Shown piece after piece: positions 1 to 10,691 of a stretch of 64,000 bases of DNA. The DNA is from Strigamia acuminata (Eukaryota; Arthropoda; Chilopoda; Geophilomorpha; Linotaeniidae). The first letter of the stretch is position 1. The number at the start of each line of letters is the position of its first letter. Below the pieces are notes generated by a model that was given only the letters and a program-made list of their open reading frames with translations, had not been told where the DNA came from and did not search any database. Made by a program: the position numbers and the translations under genes. Location: assembly GCA_949358305.1 (NCBI GenBank), contig OX442314.1:33845608-33909607 (forward strand), written 5' to 3'.

Positions 1-62
1 TTGAAATTTTTTTTATTTTTTGAAATAAATAAATAAATAATAAATAAATAAATATTTTCTAG

Positions 63-1804
63 ATGGTCAGTGGGATTTGAACAATTATCATTTGCTGGAT
101 TTGGGTCGCCCTCACCACAGTATTCGCTGCGTTGCTGTCGTCCACAACACCATTTGGTGCGGATATCGCAACAAAATTCACGTGGTCGATCCGAAGACGT
201 TAAAATTAGAAAAATCGTTCGACGCTCATCCCCGGAAAGAAAGCCAAGTGCGTCAAATGGCCTGGGTCGGTGACGGCGTGTGGGTGTCAATTCGATTGGA
301 CAGTACCTTGCGTCTCTACCACGCGCATACCTATCAGCATTTACAGGACGTAGATATAGAGCCCTATGTTAGCAAAATGCTAGGTAAAACCTATTGATTG
401 TGCTCGATTTTCAATCGCTCTAACCAAACTCGGTCGACTTGCAGGCACAGGCAAATTAGGTTTCTCTTTTGTACGCATTACGGCGCTTCACATTTCTTGC
501 AACAGACTTTGGATGGGAACTGGCAACGGAGTCATCATCTCGGTGCCTCTTTCAGACAGTAATTTCGTTTGTTATGAAAGGATTAATTAATTCAGTTTTA
601 ATTTGTCATTTCTCGTTTTAGAAGACGCAAAACAGTCGTACTCGAGCAGTTCGATCAGTGGTGGGAAAACGCCGGGTGGCGTTGTTCGGGTGTACGCGAA
701 CCCCAACGACAAACTGACACCGGGCAGTTTTATACCTTACTGTTCAATGGCTCAAGCACAACTGTCATTTCATGGCCACAGAGACGCTGTTAAATTTTTT
801 GTATCTGTTCCGGGTAATTACCGGATAATTTGTAACTACCATAGCGCCTCGTATTATAGCCGGGGTTCAGTTAGGCGCCGGTTCCGTTTAAGCTCTGGGC
901 GATCAGCGGCAATTTCACGAATTAGCGCCGGCCTGAATTGGTGTTTTTAACGGAAAGATCGGTGATTTTAACGGAAAGATCGGTGATTTTAACGGAAAGA
1001 TCGGTGATTTTAACGGAAAGATCCGTGATTTTAACGGAAAGATCGGTGATTTAAACGAAAAAATCATCATTTTTGGCAAAAATCACCGTTTATGCGCCGG
1101 GCCCGAATAAGCGCCGGGTTTTAAATAGGCGCCGAGGCGGTTCACAAAGAATTAAACGCCCAGGCTATTAAACGGGGCGGTATGGTATTTATTTTTATTT
1201 AATTTGATTGATTTATGTTTCTCTGCTCAAGGTTCTGGTGGCATGAGCGCTGCGAGTAATTCTTCACGTCCGTTAGAAAACAATTCGTCGCACGAATCGG
1301 ACGATGCTTTCAACAAGGCAAAGAGTATGCTGGTTTTGTCGGGGGGAGAAGGATACATCGATTTCCGCATAGGTAAATGGACACGAAGTATTGTTTGGGT
1401 GCGAGTTGATTGAGAGGTCTAAAATGTGGGCCGCCTCCCTCTTAATTAGTTGACGACGATTCTTCGGACATTGCTAGTCATCTCATCATTTGGCAAGTTG
1501 AGAAATGACTAAAACCTTTCTTTTAGCCAACTTCGTCTCACTGGAATGGGTACGCATCCTCAAATTTGCGTTTTATCTTATCTTTCTGGTGGTGGTTTAG
1601 TTTGAGGTTGGGTACCTGTTATTTTCACTCGACTCTGTATTTGTGTGATTTATACACGTTGCTGATTAGTTTTGTTTTGCAGGAGATGGTGAGGATGAGG
1701 AAAGCGAGGCGATGGCGACTCGCGAGATGAGTGAAAAGCAGCCACACACACTCTCGAAAGTGGAACGGAGCCACTTGATAGTGTGGCAAGTGAGCAACAT
1801 GTAA
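63..1804 (+). CDS. syd: JIP3/JIP4 (sunday driver) scaffold, C-terminal exons, copy 1 (cut by window start)
   Basis: These exons encode the C-terminal WD40-like beta-propeller region of the JNK-interacting scaffold JIP3/JIP4, which links kinesin/dynein and small GTPases to vesicle cargo in the cytoplasm. Exons are 63-383, 445-558, 622-813, 1232-1372 and 1683-1804 (TAA). All have GT/AG borders and consistent phase. Family stretches include [40 protein letters not shown] and [12 protein letters not shown] at the C-terminus. A poly(A) signal AATAAA lies at 1857-1862. In the duplication model this left copy is the one most likely joined to the full 5' part of the gene, which would lie outside the window. 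It alone carries an insertion in the intron 814-1231. Confidence 0.92.
826..1190. mobile_element. MITE-like insertion in intron of JIP copy 1
   Basis: About 345 extra bases lie here relative to copies 2 and 3, 13 bp after the splice donor. The ends form an imperfect inverted repeat. On the left it starts TACCATAGCGCC near 838. The right end near 1190 reads, in reverse, TACCATACCGCCCCG. The interior is rich in GGCGCC-type motifs and encloses a short 21-bp tandem array. I see no coding capacity. The target duplication is obscured by the AATTA repeat at the insertion site, so the exact limits are uncertain. Confidence 0.6.
945..1062 (+). repeat. 21-bp tandem array inside the MITE-like insertion
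   Basis: There are about five tandem copies of a 21-bp unit whose core is GGAAAGATCGGTGATTT followed by TAAC. The fourth copy has GATCCG instead of GATCGG and the last has drifted. The array is absent from the other two duplication units, so it arrived with, or grew inside, the inserted element. Confidence 0.85.
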
Positions 1805-2148
1805 AGGGAGTTTGTTTTTACTTATTTAATATATTGCTAGTACATAATAAGATGCGAATAAATAAATTTTCTATTTAATGTTTTCGTTTTAATAATTGTA
1901 AATTGAGTTGTAAAATATTTCAGTCAAAACAATTTAGAAATTTCAGTTGTTATGTTTCCGACAGTCGGGCCGGGCATGAGAGATGACGTCGAATGAAATG
2001 TCTGCTGATTGTATTTATTTTTAATGGAAATTGTTTTCATTCATAGAGAAACGTAAATAAATTTACATTTGCTATCGTGATAATTTATCTATTACTTCTT
2101 TTCGATGGGTTTATTCTTTTTGTTAAATCAAGTTAGATATACAGTATA
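1805..2148. other. 3' flank of JIP copy 1
   Basis: AT-rich 3' untranslated and intergenic sequence with overlapping AATAAA signals at 1857-1866. It recurs at +7749 and +15498. I see no gene in it. Confidence 0.7.
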
Positions 2149-2890
2149 CAGTGGTGGCCAAAAGTTTAGCACCTCTACTGTCACTTGCTCTATTTTGTGT
2201 TTTGATAAAAAATATGAATTCAGTATTAAATTTTGCCTTGGAAAATGTTAAAAAATTTAAACAAATCATCCATCGTAATTAATAATAGTAATTTTTAGTG
2301 TTTGTGTGCTGGACAAAAGTTTAGCACCACATTCAAAAAAGCACAAAAAAAAACCGGTTTCTTCAGAAAATCATTGTTTATTTGAACAATACATTTTAAT
2401 ATTATGTTGGTTAACCAAAATTTTGTATGTGTGATTGTGCAGGCCAAGTCAAAACTAAAATGTGATTGGTTTGGAACACTGAGCAATTGACTTGACTTTG
2501 TGCTTAGAATCATTTTCCTGCTGAAATATCCAAGTCAATGGCAGTTTATCATCTTCAAATGGAAGCATAACAATCTTCCAATACTTTTTGATAAGTATAT
2601 TGGTCCATGATACCCTTAATTCAATGTTGTGGACCGATACACATACAGAAAAACGATCCCAATGGTAAAATGGCTTGGGGATGGTTTAAATACGGTAGAA
2701 ACAAGTAAACCAAAAAAACTACGTTTTTGAAAAAGGCTTTTATGCTGTATCCCTGCAAAATTTGAATCCATACTAAAAATTTTTCAAATGACAAAACGAA
2801 ATGTGGTGGCTTACAACCATTGAAATACTGGCAAAAACTGATTGAGTTATTTAAAAGCTTTACCACTCCAATTATTGAATTGAACATTGT
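2149..2890 (-). mobile_element. Truncated Tc1-like transposon with decayed transposase
   Basis: One terminal repeat is present in the IR/DR style of Tc1 elements. An outer copy at 2149-2173 begins CAGTGGTGGCCAAAAGTTTA after a TA, and an inner direct repeat at 2303-2330 contains GGACAAAAGTTTAGCACCAC. Minus-strand frames upstream read as broken Tc1 transposase: GIMDQYTYQKVL, then in another frame MLPFEDDKLPLTWIFQQEND and a WPAQS-like stretch. Frameshifts and stops make it non-functional, and the other end of the element is missing. It sits between the convergent 3' ends of JIP and the minus-strand gene in every unit. Confidence 0.75.
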
Positions 2891-2942
2891 AATCTAAAAT
2901 ATTTTTTACTTAAATAAAAATATCAAAACCATTACATCCTTA

Positions 2943-3960
2943 TTAACAACTTTCTGATTTCAGAGCTTTTAAAATACTTCCCCTGTCTTCCTTCCTTAAA
3001 TCCTCCAACATCAAATTGATAGTGCCGAAATCCTGCGCCGCGTACAACAACTTGCAACACACGATAAGTCTGATTTCAGAAGTAACAATACTTCTTCTAA
3101 ACTCCGACGAAGCATTCCTCCATAGATCGGCAAAACACACCTTATACCGATCGTCGTGTCCGTTTTTCCGAATTTGATGCGCCATCCACAACACCAATCC
3201 TTGGAAATCACTGACACAAAACCGCCCAAGGAAACGCTTCGTCGCCCGCACAAACAAATCCACATACACCCAATCATCGAGAAACCTCCTAACGACAAAA
3301 TGGTTTTCGAATTTGGAGAAAAACGCGTCCGATTGGCGCTCAGTCATTTGCGAAAGCAAAAAGTAAGTTATGGCTGGATCGGTTTCTCGCGTCAAATCAT
3401 TTTGCTCGTTAATTGCGTCCACGCATTCGTCTCTTTCCTCGTCCACCAACAGCGACCACAAGAATTTCACACCACTCACATTATCGAATCTCACAAACAC
3501 ACCGAACAGGTGCAACTTCCTCTCTTTGCTCACTTGTCCGTGGGTGAGCAGATCCTTCCAAAACGCTACGGTCGTGCGGCCGTAGAGGTTGAAGCCGAGT
3601 TCGGTGATTTCGTCACGATGCTCCGCGTGAAGAAATCGAGCCGCATCTTCCACACAAAACGTGCTGGCAATTCTGAATCTCTCTCTCGTTTAAAGTGAAC
3701 ACGTGGTGGAGTGTCGTTAACACTCGTGCCGTTTCCGTCTCGTTGATTTTGCCGCGCGTAGTCCACTCGATCGACGCGACGCGACGCGACGCAATCGATC
3801 ATTTTGATCGGAATGGTGAACCCGAGAATGGAATTTCTTCGTGATTTATTTCAACCATTTCAACAGTTCCTGTCCTATTGATTTGACTATCGCACGGAAT
3901 AAACGGTGAAAACACGGATTACGTAACCCCCATTGAATACCTGTAGTCGATTTTTGCACT
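2943..3960 (-). pseudogene. 3' fragment of the minus-strand family gene, copy 1 (frameshifted)
   Basis: This corresponds to the C-terminal two thirds of the intact 380-aa gene at 18441-19583. The frame from 3653 down to 2943 matches it almost exactly. Upstream, a 4-bp CTCT expansion (CTCTCTCTCG here against CTCTCG in the intact copy) shifts the frame, and a 10-bp expansion of GACGC follows. Similarity continues, decaying, to about 3960 and then stops at the duplication breakpoint, so the N-terminus is absent. There is no start codon in frame with the long segment. It is best read as a truncated duplicate rather than a working gene. Confidence 0.85.
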
Positions 3961-4328
3961 AATTTGATAATCATGTTCATAATTAATTGCATCTTAATTC
4001 TTCGCCCATAAACTCCACAAAATATTGAATGTACCATTATAATCCTTGATAGATTTGATGTCTGTCTGTCTGTCTGTCTGTCATCTTTTTCAATTTTTAC
4101 ATTCAAACTCAATAAATACACAACGAATTCTAATTATTTACTTTTATTATTTACCTTATTCAGGGCGTGAGTAGATTAATCTATCGATGATACTACGTGT
4201 GTGCGAGGGAGTGAGAATTTGTACGAAACTAAAACTACAAATGCTCCATCCCAATTCTATTTCTCCATTCATTTTCTCCTTCAGTACTCAATCTCGTTTT
4301 TGGAGTTGTATAAAGCGAGATAAAGCGA

Positions 4329-4360
<32 letters not shown>

Positions 4361-4562
4361 CAAAGAAAGGGGGAAATTGGCGGGAGAGGGGGTTGCCGTG
4401 GCAACACAACTGACTATTGACTATTGAGTTGTAAAATTATTAATGTCAAGTTTTGTGCAAATTCAATTCAATTCAATTCAATTCAATTCAATTGAAATAA
4501 AGAAAGAAAGAAAATTTTAAAATTTTAAAAGATTGTAAAAATTGCGAAAAATTGTGGAATCA
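3961..4562. other. Spacer with microsatellites
   Basis: AT-rich spacer just right of the breakpoint. It contains (GTCT)n near 4062-4080, (GAAA)n at about 4328-4352 and (AATTC)n at about 4459-4493. I see no supported exon. Confidence 0.6.
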
Positions 4563-4589
4563 CATTACAATGAAAAATACGGTTTGTGA

Positions 4590-5030
4590 TACATTAAGGG
4601 CACGTTACGTTAAGAGCACGTAACGTCCAGGCAAGACCATGTTAGGTTATTTTACATTAAGGCACGTTAGGTTAGGTTACGTTACGTTAGGTTAAGGGCA
4701 CGTTAGGTTAGGTTACGCTAGGTTAGGTTAGGTTACGTTAGGTTAAGGGCACGTTAGGTTAAGGGCACGTTAGGTTAGGTTACGTTAGGTTAGGTTACGT
4801 TAGGTTAGGTTACGTTAGTTTAGGTTAAGGGCACGGTAGGTTAAGGGCACATTAGGTAAGGGCACGTTAGGTTAGGGCACGTTACGTTAGGTTAAGGGCA
4901 CGTTAGGTTAAGGGCACATTAGGTAAGAGCATGTTAGGTTAGGGCACGTTAGGTTAGGGCACGTTAGGTTAGGGCACGTTAGGTTAGGGCATGTTAGGTC
5001 AGGGCACATTAGGTGAGGGCACGTTAAGTT
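4590..5030. repeat. Interstitial TTAGG-like satellite
   Basis: Interleaved GTTAGGTTACGTTAGG and TTAAGGGCACGTTAGG motifs form a degenerate array built on (T)TAGG. TTAGG is the common arthropod telomere repeat, but these tracts are diverged and interrupted by GGGCACG spacers, so this is a satellite and not a telomere. Confidence 0.75.
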
Positions 5031-5039
5031 ACGATTTTG

Positions 5040-5275
5040 TTCAAAAAGTGTTTGAACATTTTCTAAAGATTTCCCAAGATTTTGAACAATTTCTATAGAT
5101 TTCCCAAGATTTTGAACAATTTCTAAAGATTTCCCAATATTTTGAACGATTTCCCAAAATTTTGAACAATTTCCCAAGATTTTGAACGATTTCCCAAAAT
5201 TTTGAACAATTTCCCAAGATTTTGAACGATTTCTTAAGATTTTGGAAATGATTTTGCCCGATTTCTCAAGATTTC
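5040..5275. repeat. 20-bp satellite (TTTTGAACRATTTCCCAA-type)
   Basis: Tandem copies of a unit of about 20 bp reading GATTTTGAACAATTTCCCAA, with A/G and A/G-T variants and occasional TCTAAA expansions. It follows the TTAGG-like tract directly. Confidence 0.85.
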
Positions 5276-5399
5276 TCAAGATTTGCGCTATTTAACTTGA
5301 AATTTAGCAATTTTGTAAAAGATTTTTCACGATTTTGTCAAAGATTTTGCCCGATTTTGGAAAAGTTTGTGCTTGATTTGGACTATATTTATTTTGAAT

Positions 5400-5520
5400 T
5401 TAGCAGTTTTGTGAAAGATTTTGCACGATTTTGGAAAAGATGCACGATTTTGGAAAAGATGCACGATTTTGGAAAAGATGCACGATTTTGGAAAAGATGC
5501 ACAATTTTGGAAAAAATGCA
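5400..5520. repeat. 19-bp satellite
   Basis: About five to six tandem copies of GCACGATTTTGGAAAAGAT. The region between 5276 and 5400 holds related, more diverged GATTTTG units. Confidence 0.85.
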
Positions 5521-6015
5521 CGATTTTTTTCAAAATTTAGCAAAAAAAATTCTCAATTTTTTCAAAATTTAGCAAAAAAATTCTCAATTTTTTTCAAAAT
5601 TTAGCAAAAAAAATTCTCAATTTTTTCAAAATTTAGCAAAAAAATTCTCAATTTTTTTCAAAATTTAGCAAAAAAATTCTCAATTTTTTCAAAATTTAGC
5701 AAAAAAATTGAGAATTTTTTCAAAATTTAGCAAAAAATTCTCAATTTTTTCAAAATTTAGCAAAAAATTCTCAATTTTTTCAAAATTTAGCAAAAAATTA
5801 TCAATTTTTTCAAAATTTAGCAAAAATTTCTCAATTTTTTCAAAATTTAGCAAAAAATTCTCAATTTTTTTTGCTAAATTTTGACCAAATTTCTCAATTT
5901 TTTTGCTAAATTTTGAACAAATTCTCAATTTTTTTTGCTAAATTTTGACCAAATTTCTAAAATTTTTTGCTAAATTTTGAACAAATTCTCAATTTTTTTT
6001 GCTAAATTTTGACCA
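5521..6015. repeat. AT-rich satellite that reverses orientation
   Basis: Units of about 29-31 bp containing TTCAAAATTTAGCAAAAAA and TTCTCAATTTT repeat rightward to about 5862. After that the array continues as its reverse complement (TTTTTTGCTAAATTTTGA, with CAAATTTCTCAA) to about 6015. The two halves can therefore pair as one very long imperfect hairpin. Confidence 0.85.
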
Positions 6016-6732
6016 AATTTCTAAATTTATCAAAAAAATTGTGAATTTGATTTGAAATTTACATAAACGTTCGAAATTCACTTGAATTTCATCAAAATCA
6101 TGTAGAAATAAACTCGCAATTCATCAAAATCTGATGTAAAATTCAAATTCAAATTCAAACAACTTAACCAACAAAAGAAATCAAATGTCATTTGAAATTT
6201 TATTTTTCATTTTCTACTCAAACCAATTCAAATTTCAAAGTACAAACCAATTCAAATGTAAAATGGCTTCGCCTCGCTCGAGTTCCGCACTCGACCAGCT
6301 CACATGAACAAATGGCACCAAGTCTGCACACAACAACTTTATATAGACGACACTATATATATGTACGGTAGTATACATACAGACCTATACCTATATGTAT
6401 AATAATATACACTTTTATCCCTATCTACAAATAAATAGGCTTACATTTAACATTGAATTCCATGTTAATCCTGGAACGAGTTGAAAATATGACGTGCACA
6501 ACATCACTCCAAGAACACAGATCATCACCTCAGCTTGTAGTATTGGTGGACCAATCGAAAGGGGACGATGCGAAGCGTCACTTTTGTTAGTTAGACCGAT
6601 GAAAATAATGGCTGCCGTTCGCCGACTCTACAATCAAGTTTTTGTAATCGGATTTTGGTAATTTGGAATTGAACACGCCGAATGCGTTTTGGAAAACGAG
6701 TTTGATGTAATTCGACTTTATTTTGGTTGCAG
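6016..6732. other. AT-rich spacer upstream of the truncated JIP exons
   Basis: Low-complexity AT-rich sequence leading to the splice acceptor TTGCAG at 6727-6732. No upstream JIP exon is recognisable here. The one notable item is a decayed copy of part of an internal JIP exon (listed separately). Confidence 0.6.
6544..6629 (+). pseudogene. Decayed fragment of JIP exon (from 7206-7433)
   Basis: Eighty-odd bases match the JIP exon at about 7285-7395: GGTGGACCAATCGAAAGGGG, then AAGCGTCACTTTTGTTAG, then CGTTCGCCGACTC. About 22 bp of the exon are missing between the first two blocks, and substitutions and small deletions elsewhere break the frame. It lies upstream of the first exon of the unit, out of gene order. 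Confidence 0.8.
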
Positions 6733-9553
6733 ATTTGGTGCGCTACCGGGGTTAATTTAACAGGAGGACGGACTCGGGACGGTGGTTCTATAGTAGGGGC
6801 CAGCATTTTCTACTCCAATTCTAGTGAGAAAGAAGATAAATCTCACGAAGAAAAGTCAGAAGTAGAGCAGTTGAATCAAGAATTGAAGGTTCCTTTGATT
6901 TACTCTTTTTTTTTTCGTCTCATGTTTTTTCAATTTCTTTCTTTCTTTCTTTCTTCAGGATCAAGAAAAAGATCGAATCGAGTGCGAAGAATTGGAGAAA
7001 TCACTGTCATCTCTAGTCTGGATTTGTACCAGCACTCATTCTAAAAGCAAAGCTTCGGTAATAGATGCAAATAATCCAGCAGATATATTAGACTCATTTG
7101 ACGTGTGTACGTCACACCTTTTGTGCATTGCTAGTGTACCTGGTGCGTACGAACACGTTTCCGGTATTGAATTTCTGATTTTAACTCCAATTATTTGCGT
7201 TTTAGGTGCTAAAGAAAATGATTATTCCGTCGATTACGACGTAAATCTTTGTGTTCGAAATGAATGCAATAACGAGAGCGAACTGGTGGACCAATCGAAA
7301 GGGGACGATGCGTCGGGGACCGAAAGTAAAATAGGAAGCGTCACTTTTGTTAGTTGTGCGACCGATGACAATAATAGCTCTCGTTCGCCGACTCCTGGAA
7401 AAACTTCGAGTCGAGAAATGCAAAATGATAACGGTAAAGTAATGAAAATGTTGCGAATAGTCGTTGAATGTTTTTCGTTTCAGAATCGCGATCGAACGAA
7501 GTGGAGACGGAGGTAGAGGTGGCGCAAGTGGCGCATCCCGACAGCAGGGAAAGGAGGATGACCAACGAGTCGTCCGATGTGATTAAGGATGGCATAAGTG
7601 AGATAAATCGCAGCAACGAAGTCGTTTACGAGGAGATGGAGAAGATGAGCAGCGTTTTGCCGACTATATGGCTGGGCTCGCAAAGCGGCAATTTGTACGT
7701 TCATTCGGCCGTGGCTCAGTGGCGTCTGTGCTTGCATACGATCAAACTGAAAGATTCGATTTTGAGCGTAGCGTATGTTTGAGATTTTTTTAGAAAAGGA
7801 AAAATGGATTTTATTTTTCATAATTCTTTTCTAGTCACGTCAAAGGGCGCGTTTTAGTTGCCATGGCTGATGGCACTCTAGCTGTTTTTCGGCGTGGAAA
7901 AGGTACGTGTTTCGATGAAATTTAAAAAAAAAAATTTATTTTTTCAAAATTTTTTATTTTTTGAAAGTTTTAAAATTTTTTATTTTTTGAAATTTTAAAA
8001 TTTTTTATTTTTTGAAATTTTAAAATTTTTTATTTTTTGAAATTTTAAAATTTTTTATTTTTTGAAATTTAAATTTTTTTTTATTTTTTGAAATTTGAAA
8101 TTTTTTTTATTTTTTGAAATAAATAAATAAATAATAAATAAATAAATATTTTCTAGATGGTCAGTGGGATTTGAACAATTATCATTTGCTGGATTTGGGT
8201 CGCCCTCACCACAGTATTCGCTGCGTTGCTGTCGTCCACAACACCATTTGGTGCGGATATCGCAACAAAATTCACGTGGTCGATCCGAAGACGTTAAAAT
8301 TAGAAAAATCGTTCGACGCTCATCCCCGGAAAGAAAGCCAAGTGCGTCAAATGGCCTGGGTCGGTGACGGCGTGTGGGTGTCAATTCGATTGGACAGTAC
8401 CTTGCGTCTCTACCACGCGCATACCTATCAGCATTTACAGGACGTAGATATAGAGCCCTATGTTAGCAAAATGCTAGGTAAAACATTGAATGTGCTCGAA
8501 TTTCAATCGCTCTAACCAAACATGGTCGACTTGCAGGCACAGGCAAATTAGGTTTCTCTTTTGTACGCATTACGGCGCTTCACATTTCTTGCAACAGACT
8601 TTGGATGGGAACTGGCAACGGAGTCATCATCTCGGTGCCTCTTTCAGACAGTAAATTCGTTTGTTATGAAAGGATTAATTCAGTTTTAATTTGTCATTTC
8701 TCGTTTTAGAAGACGCAAAACAGTCGTACTCGAGCAGTTCGATCAGTGGTGGGAAAACGCCGGGTGGCGTTGTTCGGGTGTACGCGAACCCCAACGACAA
8801 ACTGACACCGGGCAGTTTTATACCTTACTGTTCAATGGCTCAAGCACAACTGTCATTTCATGGCCACAGAGACGCTGTTAAATTTTTTGTATCTGTTCCG
8901 GGTAATTAATTGATTAATTAATTAATTAATTAATTTTTATTTAATTTGATTGATTTATGTTTCTCTGCTCAAGGTTCTGGTGGCATGAGCGCTGCGAGTA
9001 ATTCTTCACGTCCGTTAGAAAACAATTCGTCGCACGAATCGGACGATGCTTTCAACAAGGCAAAGAGTATGCTGGTTTTGTCGGGGGGAGAAGGATACAT
9101 CGATTTCCGCATAGGTAAATGGACACGAATAAGTATTGTTTGGGTGCGAGTTGATTGCGAGGTCTAAAATGTGGGCCGCCTCCCTCTTAATTAGTTGACG
9201 ACGATTCTTCGGACATTGCTAGTCATCTCATCATTTGGCAAGTTGAGAAATGACTAAAACCTTTCTTTTAGCCAACTTCGTCTCACTGGAATGGGTACGC
9301 ATCCTCAAATTTGCGTTTTATCTTATCTTTATTTCTGGTGGTGGTTTAGTTTGAGGTTGGGTACCTGTTATTTTCACTCGACTCTGTATTTGTGTGATTT
9401 ATACACGTTGCTGATTAGTTTTGTTTTGCAGGAGATGGTGAGGACGAGGAAAGCGAGGCGATGGCGACTCGCGAGATGAGTGAAAAGCAGCCACACACAC
9501 TCTCGAAAGTGGAACGGAGCCACTTGATAGTGTGGCAAGTGAGCAACATGTAA
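6733..9553 (+). CDS. syd: JIP3/JIP4 C-terminal half, 5'-truncated tandem copy 2
   Basis: Ten exons with matched GT/AG borders and phases encode 604 residues: 6733-6888, 6959-7142, 7206-7433, 7484-7772, 7835-7902, 8157-8477, 8537-8650, 8710-8901, 8974-9114 and 9432-9553. The protein starts inside the family at [18 protein letters not shown] and runs through [31 protein letters not shown] and the propeller to [15 protein letters not shown]. The N-terminal RH1, leucine-zipper and RH2 regions that bind motors and Rab/Arf proteins are absent. The unit shows no upstream exon, no start codon and no obvious promoter, so this is likely an unexpressed or chimeric partial copy despite its open frames. 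A poly(A) signal follows at about 9606. Confidence 0.9.
7925..8105. repeat. 25-bp AT satellite in JIP intron
   Basis: The intron 7903-8156 is filled with tandem copies of a unit of about 25 bp built from TTTTTATTTTTTGAAATTT and AAAA, followed by an (AAAT)n tract next to the acceptor TTCTAG. The first bases of the window are the end of the equivalent array in copy 1. Confidence 0.85.
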
Positions 9554-9897
9554 AGGGAGTTTGTTTTTACTTATTTAATATATTGCTAGTACATAATAAG
9601 ATGCGAATAAATAAATTTTCTATTTAATGTTTTCGTTTTAATAATTGTAAATTGAGTTGTAAAATATTTCAGTCAAAACAATTTAGAAATTTCAGTTGTT
9701 ATGTTTCCGACAGTCGGGCCGGGCATGAGAGATGACGTCGAATGAAATGTCTGCTGATTGTATTTATTTTTAATGGAAATTGTTTTCATTCATAGAGAAA
9801 CGTAAATAAATTTACATTTGCTATCGTGATAATTTATCTATTACTTCTTTTCGATGGGTTTATTCTTTTTGTTAAATCAAGTTAGATATACAGTATA

Positions 9898-10639
9898 CAG
9901 TGGTGGCCAAAAGTTTAGCACCTCTACTGTCACTTGCTCTATTTTGTGTTTTGATAAAAAATATGAATTCAGTATTAAATTTTGCCTTGGAAAATGTTAA
10001 AAAATTTAAACAAATCATCCATCGTAATTAATAATAGTAATTTTTAGTGTTTGTGTGCTGGACAAAAGTTTAGCACCACATTCAAAAAAGCACAAAAAAA
10101 AACCGGTTTCTTCAGAAAATCATTGTTTATTTGAACAATACATTTTAATATTATGTTGGTTAACCAAAATTTTGTATGTGTGATTGTGCAGGCCAAGTCA
10201 AAACTAAAATGTGATTGGTTTGGAACACTGAGCAATTGACTTGACTTTGTGCTTAGAATCATTTTCCTGCTGAAATATCCAAGTCAATGGCAGTTTATCA
10301 TCTTCAAATGGAAGCATAACAATCTTCCAATACTTTTTGATAAGTATATTGGTCCATGATACCCTTAATTCAATGTTGTGGACCGATACACATACAGAAA
10401 AACGATCCCAATGGTAAAATGGCTTGGGGATGGTTTAAATACGGTAGAAACAAGTAAACCAAAAAAACTACGTTTTTGAAAAAGGCTTTTATGCTGTATC
10501 CCTGCAAAATTTGAATCCATACTAAAAATTTTTCAAATGACAAAACGAAATGTGGTGGCTTACAACCATTGAAATACTGGCAAAAACTGATTGAGTTATT
10601 TAAAAGCTTTACCACTCCAATTATTGAATTGAACATTGT
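9898..10639 (-). mobile_element. Truncated Tc1-like transposon, unit 2 copy
   Basis: The exact counterpart of the relic at 2149-2890, carried along by the segmental duplication and not a separate insertion. It has the same IR/DR end and the same broken transposase frames. Confidence 0.75.
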
Positions 10640-10691
10640 AATCTAAAATATTTTTTACTTAAATAAAAATATCAAAACCATTACATCCTTA

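Larger units (their letters stand above)
1..3960. repeat. Tandem segmental duplication, first (partial) unit
   Basis: This is the leftmost, 5'-cut copy of a 7749-bp tandem unit. From about 1697 onward the sequence recurs at +7749 with no difference that I could find. Upstream of that (63-1697) it differs from the other copies by an element insertion (about 826-1190), small intron indels and one synonymous change in the last JIP exon. The right breakpoint is near 3960, where similarity to the third copy ends after the shared stretch TAGTCGATTTTTGCAC. The order of parts (JIP 3' exons, Tc1 relic, minus-gene fragment) matches the other units. Confidence 0.9.

Noticed and set aside
3156-3698. 180-codon plus-strand frame, repeated at 10905 and 18654
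   Set aside because: Antisense shadow of the minus-strand family gene. It has no independent similarity and no splice context.
4590-5030. Telomere end
   Set aside because: TTAGG motifs are degenerate, interrupted and internal to a duplicated unit, so it is an interstitial satellite.
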